Positions 18,498 to 30,112 of a DNA stretch of 64,000 nucleotides are shown in pieces; position 1 is the stretch's first letter; each line of letters opens with the position of its first letter. Source of the stretch: Williamsia muralis. GTDB lineage: Bacteria; Actinomycetota; Actinomycetes; Mycobacteriales; Mycobacteriaceae. Position numbers and translations under genes: made by a program. Where the stretch lies: the NCBI RefSeq assembly GCF_002735905.1, contig NZ_PEBD01000004.1:930001-994000 (forward strand), written 5' to 3'. The notes beneath the pieces were generated by a model that was not told where the DNA came from, did not search any database, and was given only the letters and a program-made list of their open reading frames with translations.

Positions 18498-18586
18498 GGC
18501 TGTTTACCCGGCTCTCTATTGTGTTGTGCCGACCCGGGGGTGGTGGGTCGGAGCTTGCTCTTCGGTACCGCGATCGTACGTCAACC

Positions 18587-18602
18587 TGTGATGCGGGTCA
18601 CG
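18587..18602. promoter_or_regulatory. Near-consensus CRP/GlxR-type site between the oxidoreductase and the acyl-CoA operon
   Basis: TGTGA-TGCGGG-TCACG matches nine of ten conserved positions of TGTGA-N6-TCACA. It lies ~90 bp upstream of the oxidoreductase start and ~110 bp upstream of the predicted operon promoter. Confidence 0.45.
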
Positions 18603-18693
18603 ACGGATCTCGGCGTGTGCGGATATCGGGGGCAGGCGGGAGTGCGGGCGTGGGCGGGATCGGCGAAACTTCGGCCGCGATGTCGCCAATCGC

Positions 18694-18722
18694 GTGACAA
18701 TGGGTCTGCCAGCACTTACAGT
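18694..18722 (+). promoter_or_regulatory. Predicted vegetative promoter of the leucine-type operon
   Basis: GTGACA (-35, 18694-18699) and TACAGT (-10, 18717-18722) are separated by 17 bp, close to the primary sigma factor consensus. Transcription would begin near 18729, inside the palindrome that follows. Confidence 0.5.
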
Positions 18723-18725
18723 GAC

Positions 18726-18749
18726 TTCAGTTAATCGTTCCTAACTGAA
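18726..18749. promoter_or_regulatory. Perfect 8-8-8 palindromic operator before the acyl-CoA operon
   Basis: TTCAGTTA and TAACTGAA are exact reverse complements separated by ATCGTTCC. The site covers the predicted transcription start and ends 15 bp before the GTG start, so a bound dimer would block initiation. The AT-rich arms stand out from the GC-rich surroundings. The TetR protein encoded at 14165-14833 is the obvious candidate ligand. Confidence 0.65.
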
Positions 18750-18764
18750 AGGCGGTGGACGCCC

Positions 18765-20348
18765 GTGTCCACGACCGCAACCGCACCCCGGTGGCGTGCA
18801 ACGCATGAGGCCAACGTGGCGGCTCTGCGTGCCCGACTGGATCGCGTGGCCCAAGGTGGTGGCGAGAAGGCGCGAGCCAGGCACCTGGACCGCGGGAAGC
18901 TGCTGCCTCGTGACCGGGTCGACACGCTTCTCGATGCCGGGAGTCCGTTCTTGGAGATCGCGCCGCTTGCAGCCGAGGACATGTACGGCGGCAAGGCGCC
19001 CGCGGCAGGGGTGATCGCCGGCATCGGGCGGGTGGCCGGACGTGAGTGCGTGGTGATCGCCAACGACGCGACGGTGTCGGGCGGCACCTACTACCCGGTG
19101 ACCGTGAAGAAGCACCTGCGAGCCCAGGAGGTGGCGGCGACGAACCGGTTGCCGTGTATCTATCTGGTCGACTCCGGCGGTGCGATGTTGCTGCAGCAGG
19201 ACGAGGTCTTTCCCGACCGCGACCATTTCGGGCGCATCTTCTTCAATCAGGCCAACATGAGCGCCGCCGGTATCCCGCAGATCTCGGCTGTGCTCGGGTC
19301 GTCCACAGCCGGTGGTGCCTACGTCCCGGCCATGAGCGACGAGACGGTGATCGTGCGCGATCAGGGCACCATCTTCCTCGCCGGACCGCCACTGGTGAAG
19401 GCCGCCACCGGAGAAGACGTGAGCGCCGAGGACCTCGGTGGCGGACTGATGCATTCGACCGTGTCCGGGGTGACCGACCACCTCGCGGACAACGACGAGG
19501 ACGCGCTCGAACGGGTCCGGCGGATCGTCGCCACGCTCGGGCCGGCCGACCCCCCGCAGTGGGATGTGCAGTCGGTTCGCGAGCCTGTTGCGGCGCAGAC
19601 CGATCTCTACGACGTGGTACCCACCGATGCTCGTACCCCGTACGACGTTCGCGCGGTGATCGAGATCATCTGCGACGCCGGTCAATACGATGAGTTCAAG
19701 GCGGGGTACGGGACGTCGCTTGTCACCGCATTCGCCCACATCCATGGCCACCCTGTCGGCATCATCGCCAACAATGGCGTGTTGTTCAGTGAAAGTGCGC
19801 TCAAGGGAGCGCATTTCATCGAACTGTGCGACAAACGCAAGATTCCTCTGGTGTTCCTGCAGAACATCACCGGGTTCATGGTGGGACGGGAATACGAGCA
19901 GGGCGGGATCGCCAAGAACGGCGCCAAGATGGTCACCGCGGTGGCCTGCGCTCGGGTGCCCAAGTTCACCGTGATGATCGGTGGATCGTTCGGTGCCGGG
20001 AACTATTCGATGTGTGGGCGTGCCTACTCGCCACGGTTTCTGTGGATGTGGCCCAATGCACGCATCTCGGTGATGGGTGGACCGCAGGCTGCCGACACCT
20101 TGGCGACGGTGCGGCGCAACCAGATCGAGCGTGGCGGCCAGGAGTGGTCTGCGGAGGACGAGGAACAGTTCAAGGCGCCGATCCGCGAGCAGTTCGACAC
20201 ACAATCGGACGCCTATTACTCCACCGCACGGCTATGGGATGACGGCGTGATCGATCCCGCCGACACCCGCACCGTGCTCGGGCTGGCGCTTGCCGCTGCG
20301 CGCAACGCACCGCTCGCGCCGGTGTCCTACGGCGTCTTTCGGATGTGA
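18765..20348 (+). CDS. accD1: Acyl-CoA carboxylase beta (carboxyltransferase) subunit, AccD1/LiuB type
   Basis: This 527-residue carboxyltransferase transfers CO2 from biotin to a branched acyl-CoA, most likely 3-methylcrotonyl-CoA. The N-terminal crotonase-like half has [19 protein letters not shown] and the [19 protein letters not shown] signature of methylcrotonyl-CoA carboxylases. The C-terminal half carries [36 protein letters not shown] and [17 protein letters not shown]. It starts at GTG 18765 behind the palindrome. The gene encoding the alpha subunit follows within 10 bp. It is the homologue of M. tuberculosis Rv2502c. Confidence 0.93.
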   Translation: MSTTATAPRWRATHEANVAALRARLDRVAQGGGEKARARHLDRGKLLPRDRVDTLLDAGSPFLEIAPLAAEDMYGGKAPAAGVIAGIGRVAGRECVVIANDATVSGGTYYPVTVKKHLRAQEVAATNRLPCIYLVDSGGAMLLQQDEVFPDRDHFGRIFFNQANMSAAGIPQISAVLGSSTAGGAYVPAMSDETVIVRDQGTIFLAGPPLVKAATGEDVSAEDLGGGLMHSTVSGVTDHLADNDEDALERVRRIVATLGPADPPQWDVQSVREPVAAQTDLYDVVPTDARTPYDVRAVIEIICDAGQYDEFKAGYGTSLVTAFAHIHGHPVGIIANNGVLFSESALKGAHFIELCDKRKIPLVFLQNITGFMVGREYEQGGIAKNGAKMVTAVACARVPKFTVMIGGSFGAGNYSMCGRAYSPRFLWMWPNARISVMGGPQAADTLATVRRNQIERGGQEWSAEDEEQFKAPIREQFDTQSDAYYSTARLWDDGVIDPADTRTVLGLALAAARNAPLAPVSYGVFRM

Positions 20349-20355
20349 TGTGGTG

Positions 20356-22356
20356 ATGAAACAGATAGACACGGTATTGGTCGCCAACCGCGGGGAGATC
20401 GCCTGCCGGGTGATCCGCACCTTGCGGCAAGCGGGAGTCCGCAGCGTTGCGGTGTACTCGGACGCGGATTCTGATTCGCTGCACGTGGCCATGGCCGACG
20501 AGGCCGTGCGTCTCGGCCCGGCCGCCGCGACCGAGAGCTACCTGAAAATAGACGCGGTCATCGCTGCCGCGCGGAGTGTCGGCGCCGATGCGGTGCATCC
20601 CGGATACGGGTTCCTCTCGGAGAACGCGGCTTTCGCACGTGCGCTCGCTGAGGCGTCGATCGTCTTCCTCGGTCCCCCGGCAGCGGCGATAGAGATCATG
20701 GGCGACAAGATCGCCGCGCGGGAGGCTGTGTCGGCTCGCGACGTCCCCGTGGTTCCCGGCATCTCCCGGCCCGGGCTCACCGACGACGACCTGATCGCGG
20801 CAGCGTCCGACATCGGGTTCCCGGTGCTCATCAAACCGAGCGCGGGCGGTGGCGGCAAAGGGATGCACCGAGTCGCCGATCCGGTCGACCTTCCTGCCGC
20901 GCTGCGGACCGCCCGGCGCGAGGCCAAGGCGGCATTCGGCGATGACACGCTGTTTCTCGAACGGTTCGTCGACACCCCACGTCATATCGAGGTCCAGGTA
21001 CTCGCCGACACCCACGGCAACGTGGTGCACCTCGGCGAGCGCGAATGTTCCCTCCAGCGACGGCACCAGAAGGTCATCGAGGAGGCGCCATCGGCGCTGC
21101 TCGACACCGCCACGCGTGCCCGCATCGGCGCGGCGGCCTGCGACGCGGCGCGGTCGGTCGGCTACACCGGCGCCGGGACGGTGGAGTTCATCGTCTCGGC
21201 ACGCAGACCCGACGAGTTCTTCTTCATGGAGATGAACACCCGTCTGCAGGTGGAACACCCGGTCACCGAGCTGGTCACCGGCGTCGACCTCGTCGACTGG
21301 CAGCTGCGGGTGGCCCGGGGGGACAAACTGGATTTCGCCCAGGACGACGTGACGATGACGGGCCACGCAATCGAAGCCCGGGTGTACGCCGAAGACCCTG
21401 CTGCCGGATTCCTTCCCACCGGTGGGTCCCTGCTCCTCGTGGACGAACCCGCCGGCCCCGGTGTCCGGGTCGACTCGGGCATCGTCACCGGAGACGTTGT
21501 GGGCAGCGACTACGACCCCATGCTGGCGAAAGTCATCGTCCACGGCGATGATCGCGCCGATGCCATCGCCCGTCTGGATGCAGCGTTGGAGCGCACCCAC
21601 GTGCTCGGCGTTCGCACCAACATCGGGTTCTGCCGCCACGTGCTCGACCAGCCCGATGTTCGGGCCGCAGAGCTCGACACCGAGCTGCTCGACCGCCTCG
21701 TCGTCGACTACCGCGAACCCCCGCCCCCTTTCGAGGCACTGGCATTGGTCGGGCTTCACCGGGTGCGAACCGGTCGCAGCGGTGAAACACCGTGGACGTC
21801 GCAAGTCGGCTGGCGCATCGGTGGACCAGCACCGACGAGGACACGCCTGCAGATCGGAGACGATGTGGTGACGGTTGCGGTGACAGGACCGGAAACCGAC
21901 GCCCGCGTCACCGTCGGTGACCGGACCGCCACAGCATCGGTCTCCGGCGAGCGACTCACCCTCGACGGTATGACGTCGCGATGGCTGATCGTGCAAGCGC
22001 CATCAAAGCCGGCCGCGGGCCACCGGACCGACAGCCCGGGACATTACTGGGTCAGCGGCCCGGCCGGTACCTGGGAGATCGCCGAGGCGAAGATCCTGCG
22101 GTCGTCCTCCGATGCCGAGGAACTCGGAGAGATCACCAGTCCCATGCCGGGAACCGTTGTCGCCGTACTGCATCCAGGAGGCGAGTCGGTGGAGGCCGGT
22201 ACGCCTGTACTTGTCGTCGAGGCGATGAAGATGGAACACACGCTGACCGCTCCACGTGCCGGTGACCTGTCGGTGGTGGTCGCGGTCGGCGACAAGGTCA
22301 CCAGCGGCCAGCGGCTGGCAACGATCATCGACCACTCGGAAGGAAATCCCACATGA
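20356..22356 (+). CDS. accA1: Acyl-CoA carboxylase alpha (biotin carboxylase/carrier) subunit, AccA1/LiuD type
   Basis: It is 666 residues from the ATG at 20356. Upstream in-frame GTGs at 20350 and 20353 are alternatives, while a start near 20290 would sit inside the beta gene and is rejected. The N-terminal biotin carboxylase domain shows [16 protein letters not shown], the ATP-grasp loop [12 protein letters not shown], and [10 protein letters not shown]. The C-terminal carrier domain has EAMKMEH with biotinyl Lys625. Its stop overlaps the start of the acyl-CoA dehydrogenase gene (ATGA). Confidence 0.93.
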   Translation: MKQIDTVLVANRGEIACRVIRTLRQAGVRSVAVYSDADSDSLHVAMADEAVRLGPAAATESYLKIDAVIAAARSVGADAVHPGYGFLSENAAFARALAEASIVFLGPPAAAIEIMGDKIAAREAVSARDVPVVPGISRPGLTDDDLIAAASDIGFPVLIKPSAGGGGKGMHRVADPVDLPAALRTARREAKAAFGDDTLFLERFVDTPRHIEVQVLADTHGNVVHLGERECSLQRRHQKVIEEAPSALLDTATRARIGAAACDAARSVGYTGAGTVEFIVSARRPDEFFFMEMNTRLQVEHPVTELVTGVDLVDWQLRVARGDKLDFAQDDVTMTGHAIEARVYAEDPAAGFLPTGGSLLLVDEPAGPGVRVDSGIVTGDVVGSDYDPMLAKVIVHGDDRADAIARLDAALERTHVLGVRTNIGFCRHVLDQPDVRAAELDTELLDRLVVDYREPPPPFEALALVGLHRVRTGRSGETPWTSQVGWRIGGPAPTRTRLQIGDDVVTVAVTGPETDARVTVGDRTATASVSGERLTLDGMTSRWLIVQAPSKPAAGHRTDSPGHYWVSGPAGTWEIAEAKILRSSSDAEELGEITSPMPGTVVAVLHPGGESVEAGTPVLVVEAMKMEHTLTAPRAGDLSVVVAVGDKVTSGQRLATIIDHSEGNPT

Positions 22357-23525
22357 CCATCACCGACGACCTGACGGTCGAATACGACGAACTGCGCAGG
22401 ACAGTGGCCGACTTCGCACAGTCGGTGGTTGCCCCGGTATCGGCCAAACACGATGCCGAACACACCTTCCCGTACGAGGTGGTGCGCCAGATGGGGGAGA
22501 TGGGCCTGTTCGGTCTGCCGTTCGATGAGGAATACGGCGGGATGGGAGGGGACTACTTCGCGCTGTCGCTGGCACTCGAGGAACTGGGCAAGGTGGACCA
22601 GTCGGTGGCCATCACCCTCGAAGCCGGTGTGGGCCTCGGCGCCATGCCGATCTACCGGTTCGGTAACGAAGAGCAGAAGCAGAAGTGGCTGCCGGACCTG
22701 ATCGCCGGCCGCGCGTTGGCAGGGTTCGGGCTCACCGAGCCGGGCGCGGGCTCGGATGCCGGTGCCACCGCCACCACGGCCAAACAGGACGGCGACGAGT
22801 GGATCATCAACGGGGCCAAACAATTCATCACCAACTCCGGCACCGACATCACCTCGCTGGTCACCGTCACGGCCGTCACCGGGGCGCGGTCACCGGGACC
22901 GGACGGGTCGGCCCGCAAGGAGATCTCGACGATCATCGTGCCCAGTGGCACAGAGGGTTTCACCGCCGAGCCCGCATACAACAAGGTGGGGTGGAACGCG
23001 TCGGACACCCACCCGCTCAGTTTCAGTGACGCGCGGGTGCCCGCGGAGAATCTGCTCGGTGAACGCGGCCGCGGCTACGCCAACTTCCTGTCCATCCTCG
23101 ACGAGGGACGAATCGCGATCGCGGCGTTGGCGACCGGGGTGGCGCAGGGCTGCGTGGACGAGAGTGTGAAGTACGCCAAGGAACGTCACTCATTCGGTAA
23201 GGCCATCGGCGAATACCAATCGGTGTCGTTTGCCATCGCCCGGATGGAGGCTCGCGCCCACACCGCGCGCACCGCGTACTACCACGCGGCATCGAAGATG
23301 CTCGCCGGCAAACCGTTCAAGAAGGAGGCGGCGATCGCCAAGCTGGTCTCGAGCGAGGCCGCCATGGACAACGCACGCATGGCCACACAGATCCACGGCG
23401 GCTACGGCTTCATGAACGAGTATCCGGTGGCACGCCATTACCGGGATTCGAAGATCCTGGAGATCGGCGAGGGCACCACCGAGGTGCAGTTGATGCTGAT
23501 CGCGCGCGAGCTGGGCTTTGCGTGA
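22353..23525 (+). CDS. fadE19: Acyl-CoA dehydrogenase, isovaleryl-CoA type (FadE19/LiuA)
   Basis: This 390-residue flavoprotein probably oxidises isovaleryl-CoA to 3-methylcrotonyl-CoA, supplying the neighbouring carboxylase. It shows the family signature [36 protein letters not shown], the C-terminal [33 protein letters not shown] and a normal length. Start and stop both overlap neighbouring genes by 4 bp (ATGA and GTGA), which supports tight translational coupling. Confidence 0.93.
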   Translation: MTITDDLTVEYDELRRTVADFAQSVVAPVSAKHDAEHTFPYEVVRQMGEMGLFGLPFDEEYGGMGGDYFALSLALEELGKVDQSVAITLEAGVGLGAMPIYRFGNEEQKQKWLPDLIAGRALAGFGLTEPGAGSDAGATATTAKQDGDEWIINGAKQFITNSGTDITSLVTVTAVTGARSPGPDGSARKEISTIIVPSGTEGFTAEPAYNKVGWNASDTHPLSFSDARVPAENLLGERGRGYANFLSILDEGRIAIAALATGVAQGCVDESVKYAKERHSFGKAIGEYQSVSFAIARMEARAHTARTAYYHAASKMLAGKPFKKEAAIAKLVSSEAAMDNARMATQIHGGYGFMNEYPVARHYRDSKILEIGEGTTEVQLMLIARELGFA

Positions 23526-24061
23526 GCGGAGTGAGCGGCATGACCGGCGAGAACGAGACGAACCGCCAGAGCGAGGGCTCGCCGCAACCACGTCGGGTCA
23601 CCCAGCGCGGCTTGTGGTTTGACGAGTTCGAGGTGGGCACGGTGTACGAGCACCGGCCAGGGCGAACGGTCACCGAGGCCGACAACGTCCTGTTCACCAC
23701 CCTGACCATGAACACCCAGGCACTGCATCTCGACGCGGCGTACGCCGCTGAACAACCGGGTTTCGGTGGGGAGCGCCTGGTGAACTCGATGTTCACACTC
23801 TCGACGATCGTCGGATTGTCGGTGAGTCAATTGACGCAGGGAACCCTGGTGGCCAACCTCGGTTTCTCGGAGATCGCGTTCCCCGCACCGCTCTTCCACG
23901 GCGACACGCTGTACGCCGAGACCGAATGCACGGGAAAACGGGAAAGCAAATCCAGACCCGGCGAGGGCGTGGTGTCATTGCGTCACATCGGAAAAAATCA
24001 GCACGGCGACGTGGTTGCTGTAGCTCAGCGGTCCACGCTCGTGCGCAAGCGCGTCACGTGA
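23522..24061 (+). CDS. MaoC-like hot-dog dehydratase/hydratase
   Basis: It is 179 residues from GTG 23522, or 173 from ATG 23540; the overlap with the upstream stop favours the GTG. A single hot-dog domain shows the MaoC pattern (TEADNVLFTTLTMNTQALHLDAAYA, then NSMFTLSTIVGLSVSQLTQGT and FPAPLFHGDTLYAET). No crotonase-type methylglutaconyl-CoA hydratase is present in this operon, so this protein is the natural candidate for that step. That role is inferred from position. It matches M. tuberculosis Rv2499c in order. Confidence 0.85.
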   Translation: MSGVSGMTGENETNRQSEGSPQPRRVTQRGLWFDEFEVGTVYEHRPGRTVTEADNVLFTTLTMNTQALHLDAAYAAEQPGFGGERLVNSMFTLSTIVGLSVSQLTQGTLVANLGFSEIAFPAPLFHGDTLYAETECTGKRESKSRPGEGVVSLRHIGKNQHGDVVAVAQRSTLVRKRVT

Positions 24062-24102
24062 GGTCCAGACAGGTGGCGCACCGAGACATAGGAGGAGCAC
24101 CG

Positions 24103-24933
24103 GTGACCAACTGGAGTCCGCCCGGCCCGGCCATTCTGTTCTGCCCCGCAGATCGTCCCGAGCGGTATGCCAAAGCTGCAGAGCGTGCCGACGCGGTCAT
24201 CATCGACCTCGAGGATGCGGTGCGCCCTGACGCACGCGAGGCCGCTCGCGAAGCACTGATCAACAATCCGATCGACCCGAACATCACCATCGTGCGGATC
24301 AATGCCGCCGGCACCGGTGACCACTACCGCGACCTCAAAGCCCTCGCGCAGACGGCGTACCGGGTTGTCATGCTTTCCAAAAGTGAGACCGCCGAGGATC
24401 TGTCACAGGTCGGGTACCAGGTGATCGCATTGATCGAGACCCCAGCCGGCGCCTTGGCCGTGGAGCAGATCGCCTCGGCGCCGAACTGCATCGGGCTGAT
24501 GTGGGGTGCCGAAGACCTCGTCGCCGCCATGGGCGGGCGGTCGAGCCGGTTCAGCTCCGGCGAAGCCAACACGGGACGTTATCGAGACGTGGTGAGGCAG
24601 GTTCGCGGCATGGTTCGGCTGGCCTGCGCCGCCCACGGGCGCTTCGCCGTCGACTCGGTACACATCGACATCGCCGACACCGACGGTCTACATGCAGAGG
24701 CGCTCGACGCGGTGAACCTGGGCTACGAGGCCACCGCGTGTATCCACCCGTCGCAGGTGGATATCGTTCGAGCGGCCTACCGACCCACTGACGACGAGAT
24801 CCGTTGGGCGGAGCAGATTCTGGGAGCCGACAAAGACAACACCGGCGGGGTGTTCCAGGTCGGCGGGCAGATGATCGATTCACCCCTGTTGGGACAGGCG
24901 GAGGCAATCATGCGCCGCGCCGAATCACACTAG
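24103..24933 (+). CDS. citE: CitE-like beta-hydroxyacyl-CoA lyase
   Basis: It is 276 residues from the GTG at 24103, which has an excellent GGAGGA Shine-Dalgarno sequence 6 bp upstream. An ATG at 23926 lies inside the MaoC gene and is rejected. This HpcH/HpaI-family lyase shows [29 protein letters not shown], the metal-binding region [27 protein letters not shown], and the C-terminal [16 protein letters not shown]. Homologue Rv2498c has been described as a beta-hydroxyacyl-CoA lyase linked to leucine and itaconate breakdown. Here it would cleave HMG-CoA-type products to acetoacetate plus acetyl-CoA. Confidence 0.9.
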   Translation: MTNWSPPGPAILFCPADRPERYAKAAERADAVIIDLEDAVRPDAREAAREALINNPIDPNITIVRINAAGTGDHYRDLKALAQTAYRVVMLSKSETAEDLSQVGYQVIALIETPAGALAVEQIASAPNCIGLMWGAEDLVAAMGGRSSRFSSGEANTGRYRDVVRQVRGMVRLACAAHGRFAVDSVHIDIADTDGLHAEALDAVNLGYEATACIHPSQVDIVRAAYRPTDDEIRWAEQILGADKDNTGGVFQVGGQMIDSPLLGQAEAIMRRAESH

Positions 24934-24944
24934 GAGCGCATTTC

Positions 24945-26576
24945 ATGGCAACACCTGAGCCCTCGCACGCGGAGGGGCTGCCGCAACCGGCGCTGCTCAC
25001 CGTCACGATCGGGGAGTCGTTGCGACAGACCGCCGAGAAATTCGGTGACAACGAGGCCCTGGTCGACGTTCCGACGGGTCGTCGGTGGACCTATCGCGAG
25101 TTCCGTGATCAGGTGCGTGCGTTGGCTGCCGGCCTGGCACGCAGCGGCCTGGTGCCGGGCGACCGAATCGGGCTGTGGGCCCCCAACTGTGCGGAATGGG
25201 TGCTGACACAGTACGCGGCGGCCGAGTCGGGCCTGATCCTCGTCAACCTGAACCCGGCATACCGCCAGACCGAGATCGAGTTCGCGTTGCAACAGTCGGG
25301 AACGCGCACCGTGATCGCTGCACCGCAGTTCCGCGACGCCGACTACGCCGGGATGCTCACCACCGCCATCGACAACTGTCCCGACCTCGCGTCGGTGGTT
25401 CTACTCGGTTCCGACGAATGGTCCGAACTGCTCTCGACAGCAACGCAATCAGAGTTGTCCGCACTCGACGCCATCGCGTCGACGCTGACGCCCGACGACC
25501 CGATCAACATCCAGTACACCTCCGGCACAACAGGTAATCCCAAGGGTGCCACCCTGTCTCACCGGAACATCCTCAACAACGGCTACCTGGTGGGGGAGCT
25601 GTGCAATTACACCGACCAGGACCGCATCTGCATCCCTGTCCCGTTCTACCACTGTTTCGGCATGGTGATGGGAAACCTGGCGGCCACCACCCACGGGTCG
25701 GCGATGGTGATTCCGGCACCAGGGTTCGACGCCGCCAAGACGCTCGATGCTGTTGCGGGCGAACGCTGCACGAGCTTGTACGGCGTTCCGACGATGTTCA
25801 TCGCCGAGCTCGCGCTGGCCGATTTCGACACCTATGACCTGAGCTCCCTGCGCACGGGGATCATGGCCGGATCGCCGTGCCCGGCGGAGGTGATGCGGCA
25901 GGTGATCGACAAGATGCACATGTCGGAGGTGTCCATCTGTTACGGCATGACCGAGACGTCGCCGGTGTCGACGCAAACGCGCTCCGACGACACGTTCGAC
26001 CGGCGTGTGGGCACCGTCGGCCGGGTTGCACCACACCTGGAGATCAAGGTGGTCGACCCGGTCTCGGGGGACACCGTGCCCCGCGGCGACGTCGGCGAGT
26101 TCTGCACCCGTGGTTACAGCGTGATGATCGGATACTGGAACCAGCCCGACAAGACCGCCGAGGCCATCGACGGCGACGGCTGGATGCACACCGGCGATCT
26201 GGCCGTCATGGATGGCGACGGCTACGTCCAGATCACCGGCCGCATCAAAGACATGGTGATCCGCGGTGGTGAGAACATCTACCCCCGCGAGATCGAGGAG
26301 TTCCTCTACACCCATCCCGACATCCTCGACGCCCAGGTCATCGGGGTGCCGGATGAGAAGTACGGCGAGGAATTGATGGCATGGGTGCAACTGCGTGACG
26401 GCGTCGGCGATTTCACCGTCGACGATCTCCGCGCGTTCGCCGACGGAAAGATCGCGCGACACAAGATCCCCAGATACGTCCACGTGGTCGAAGCGTTCCC
26501 GATGACGGTCACCGGCAAGATCCGCAAGGTCCAGATGCGGGAGAGTGCGCGGGACATCCTCGGGATCGGCCGATGA
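24945..26576 (+). CDS. fadD35: AMP-binding acyl-CoA synthetase, FadD35 type
   Basis: It is 543 residues from ATG 24945, preceded by AGGAG; an upstream in-frame start at 24804 overlaps citE and is rejected. The ANL-family motifs are complete: [29 protein letters not shown], the hinge region with [23 protein letters not shown], and the catalytic lysine in [10 protein letters not shown]. It likely activates a short or branched acid entering this pathway. The stop overlaps the next start by ATGA. Confidence 0.9.
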   Translation: MATPEPSHAEGLPQPALLTVTIGESLRQTAEKFGDNEALVDVPTGRRWTYREFRDQVRALAAGLARSGLVPGDRIGLWAPNCAEWVLTQYAAAESGLILVNLNPAYRQTEIEFALQQSGTRTVIAAPQFRDADYAGMLTTAIDNCPDLASVVLLGSDEWSELLSTATQSELSALDAIASTLTPDDPINIQYTSGTTGNPKGATLSHRNILNNGYLVGELCNYTDQDRICIPVPFYHCFGMVMGNLAATTHGSAMVIPAPGFDAAKTLDAVAGERCTSLYGVPTMFIAELALADFDTYDLSSLRTGIMAGSPCPAEVMRQVIDKMHMSEVSICYGMTETSPVSTQTRSDDTFDRRVGTVGRVAPHLEIKVVDPVSGDTVPRGDVGEFCTRGYSVMIGYWNQPDKTAEAIDGDGWMHTGDLAVMDGDGYVQITGRIKDMVIRGGENIYPREIEEFLYTHPDILDAQVIGVPDEKYGEELMAWVQLRDGVGDFTVDDLRAFADGKIARHKIPRYVHVVEAFPMTVTGKIRKVQMRESARDILGIGR

Positions 26577-28528
26577 GTCGAATGGACGAGTTCGCCGATG
26601 CGGTCGGTGCTGCCCGCGGATTGAGGTTCGACGGGTACGACGATCTGTGGCAGTGGTCGGTGGACCGGCCCGAGCAGTTCTGGCGCGAGGTGTGGGACCA
26701 CTTCGGCGTGCGAGCGACCGGCGGTAGCACGCTCGGCGACGCCGACTCCGATGTACTGCGCGATCCCGAGATGCCGGGTGCACGGTGGTTCCCGGACGTC
26801 TCGCTCAACTACGTCGATCAGATCCTGTCGCACACCGACCAGGACGGTGTCGCCATCGTAGGGCTGAGTGAGGATGGCCGCCGTACCGAGATCACGTGGG
26901 GTGAACTGCCACAGCAGATCGCCGGTGTCGCAGCGACATTGCGTGAGATGGGCGTCGGGCGAGGGGACAGGGTGGTGGCCTACCTCCCGCATGTTCCCGA
27001 GGCCGTGATCGCGTTCCTGGCCACCGCTTCGCTCGGAGCGGTGTTTTCTGGCTGTGGCCAGGACTACGCGCCGGCCGGTGCTGCCGGCCGCTTCGCCCAA
27101 TTGGACCCGCAGGTGATGATCTGGGCCGACGGTTATCACTACGGCGGCAAGTGGATCGACAAACGCGGCGACAGTGCGGAGCTGGCCGGGATGCTCCCGA
27201 CGCTGACCGGGCAGCTGGTCGTGCGTACCGCCGAATCCGACCCGGAAGATGCGGATTCGGCCGACGCTGCCGTCGAGTTCTCCGTCGCCGCACGCCGTTC
27301 GGCAGACCTGAAGCCTGAACCGGTACCCTTCGACCATCCGCTCTGGGTGCTGTTCAGCTCCGGCACCACCGGAAAGCCCAAAGGCATCATGCATGGCCAC
27401 GGTGGTGTGGTGCTCGAACACCTCAAAGCCGTTGGCCTGCATGGTGCAATGAACCGCGACGACGTGTTCTTCTGGCAGACGGCCCTGAGCTGGATGATGT
27501 GGAACTACCAGGTCGCCGGTCTGCTGGTGGGGGCCAGGATCATCTGCTACAGCGGCCACCCCCTCAACCCGGATGCCGACAGGCTGTGGGGCTTGGTCGA
27601 ATCGGAGAGGGTCACCTACTTCGGTACCAGTCCCGGGCAGCTGCAGGCCTCACGCAAGGCGGGGCTCCATCCAGGTACAGATCACGACCTCAGCGCGCTA
27701 CGTACCATCGGCAGCACCGGTTCCACGCTCGCGGCAGACCTGTTCATCTGGGTGGATCAGAATGTGAGAGAGGGTATTCCGGTGTCCTCGATCAGCGGGG
27801 GGACCGATGTGGTGACCGCCTTCGCAGGCGGCTCGCCAGGCGTCCCTGTGGTGCCGGGCGAGCTGTCGGTGCGGTATCTCGGTGTCCAACTGGCCAGTTG
27901 GAGTGCGCACTGCGAACCGCTGATCGGCGAGGTCGGAGAGATGGTGATCACCACCGCCATGCCGTCCATGCCCGTGGGGTTCTGGGATGACCCTGACGGG
28001 GAGCGTTACCGGAAGGCGTATTTCGACCACCAGTGGGCCGCCGGCCCCCGTCCACACGTGTGGCGACACGGCGATTGGGTCACCGTCACCGACCGCGGAT
28101 CGATCATCATCCACGGTCGTAGTGACGCGACGTTGAACCGCAACGGGATCAGGATGGGCTCGGCCGAGATCTACGAGGTGGTGGAGGGCATCGACCAGAT
28201 CGCCGAGGGATTCGTGGTGGGGGTCGACGGACCCGGCGGCGCGTACTGGATGCCGTTGTTCGTCACCCTGACCCCGGGCGCATCCCTCGACGAATCGCTC
28301 GTCGCGCAGGTGCGTTCGGACATCCGGCGCAGGCTGTCGCCGCGACACGTCCCAGACGAGGTGATCGTGGCACCGGGCATCCCACACACCCGGACCGGCA
28401 AGAAGCTGGAGGTACCGGTGACCGCGATCTTGGCTGGTCGCGCCGATGTCGCGGTGGACCCGCGGTCGGTGGACGCACCGGAATTGCTGGATTGGTATCG
28501 ACAGCAGGGCCGCGAACACAGCTGGTAG
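26573..28528 (+). CDS. Acetoacetyl-CoA synthetase (acetoacetate-CoA ligase)
   Basis: This 651-residue ANL enzyme activates acetoacetate to acetoacetyl-CoA. The N-terminal block [19 protein letters not shown] followed by [14 protein letters not shown] is characteristic. Motifs are [18 protein letters not shown], the [21 protein letters not shown] region, [23 protein letters not shown], and the catalytic lysine in [12 protein letters not shown]. It is the last gene of the operon, overlapping fadD35. It rounds off leucine degradation by recapturing acetoacetate produced by the CitE-type lyase. Confidence 0.92.
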   Translation: MSRMDEFADAVGAARGLRFDGYDDLWQWSVDRPEQFWREVWDHFGVRATGGSTLGDADSDVLRDPEMPGARWFPDVSLNYVDQILSHTDQDGVAIVGLSEDGRRTEITWGELPQQIAGVAATLREMGVGRGDRVVAYLPHVPEAVIAFLATASLGAVFSGCGQDYAPAGAAGRFAQLDPQVMIWADGYHYGGKWIDKRGDSAELAGMLPTLTGQLVVRTAESDPEDADSADAAVEFSVAARRSADLKPEPVPFDHPLWVLFSSGTTGKPKGIMHGHGGVVLEHLKAVGLHGAMNRDDVFFWQTALSWMMWNYQVAGLLVGARIICYSGHPLNPDADRLWGLVESERVTYFGTSPGQLQASRKAGLHPGTDHDLSALRTIGSTGSTLAADLFIWVDQNVREGIPVSSISGGTDVVTAFAGGSPGVPVVPGELSVRYLGVQLASWSAHCEPLIGEVGEMVITTAMPSMPVGFWDDPDGERYRKAYFDHQWAAGPRPHVWRHGDWVTVTDRGSIIIHGRSDATLNRNGIRMGSAEIYEVVEGIDQIAEGFVVGVDGPGGAYWMPLFVTLTPGASLDESLVAQVRSDIRRRLSPRHVPDEVIVAPGIPHTRTGKKLEVPVTAILAGRADVAVDPRSVDAPELLDWYRQQGREHSW

Positions 28529-28596
28529 TGACGTAGTCCGTTTGTTGTCGCAGTCGAAATCAACGGTTGTCGTCACCAGTGGATGTACTAGCGTAA

Positions 28597-29937
<1,341 letters not shown>

Positions 29938-29964
29938 GCTAGTACTTCGGTCCAGGTCAGGACG

Positions 29965-30001
29965 AGCCGGCCATCACACGATGTGTGGTGGCCGGCTTTT
30001 T
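29965..30001 (+). terminator. Strong Rho-independent terminator after the DUF5336 gene
   Basis: Fifteen-base arms (29965-29979 and 29983-29997) pair with one G-U wobble across a 3-nt loop, followed by a run of five T. It is the most canonical terminator in the window. Confidence 0.88.
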
Positions 30002-30112
30002 CGTGTGTCCGTGACGTCTGCCACGGTGCGGGCGCACGGGAGGCCGCTAGTCTTGCCGACCGCTCGGCGCGCCTGACCATCTGTTCGCCGGGCAAATGAC
30101 ACCCTGACAAGG

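Noticed and set aside
20170-21996. 608-codon minus-strand frame over the carboxylase genes
   Set aside because: Shadow of accD1/accA1; His/Asp/Val/Gly-rich translation without motifs.
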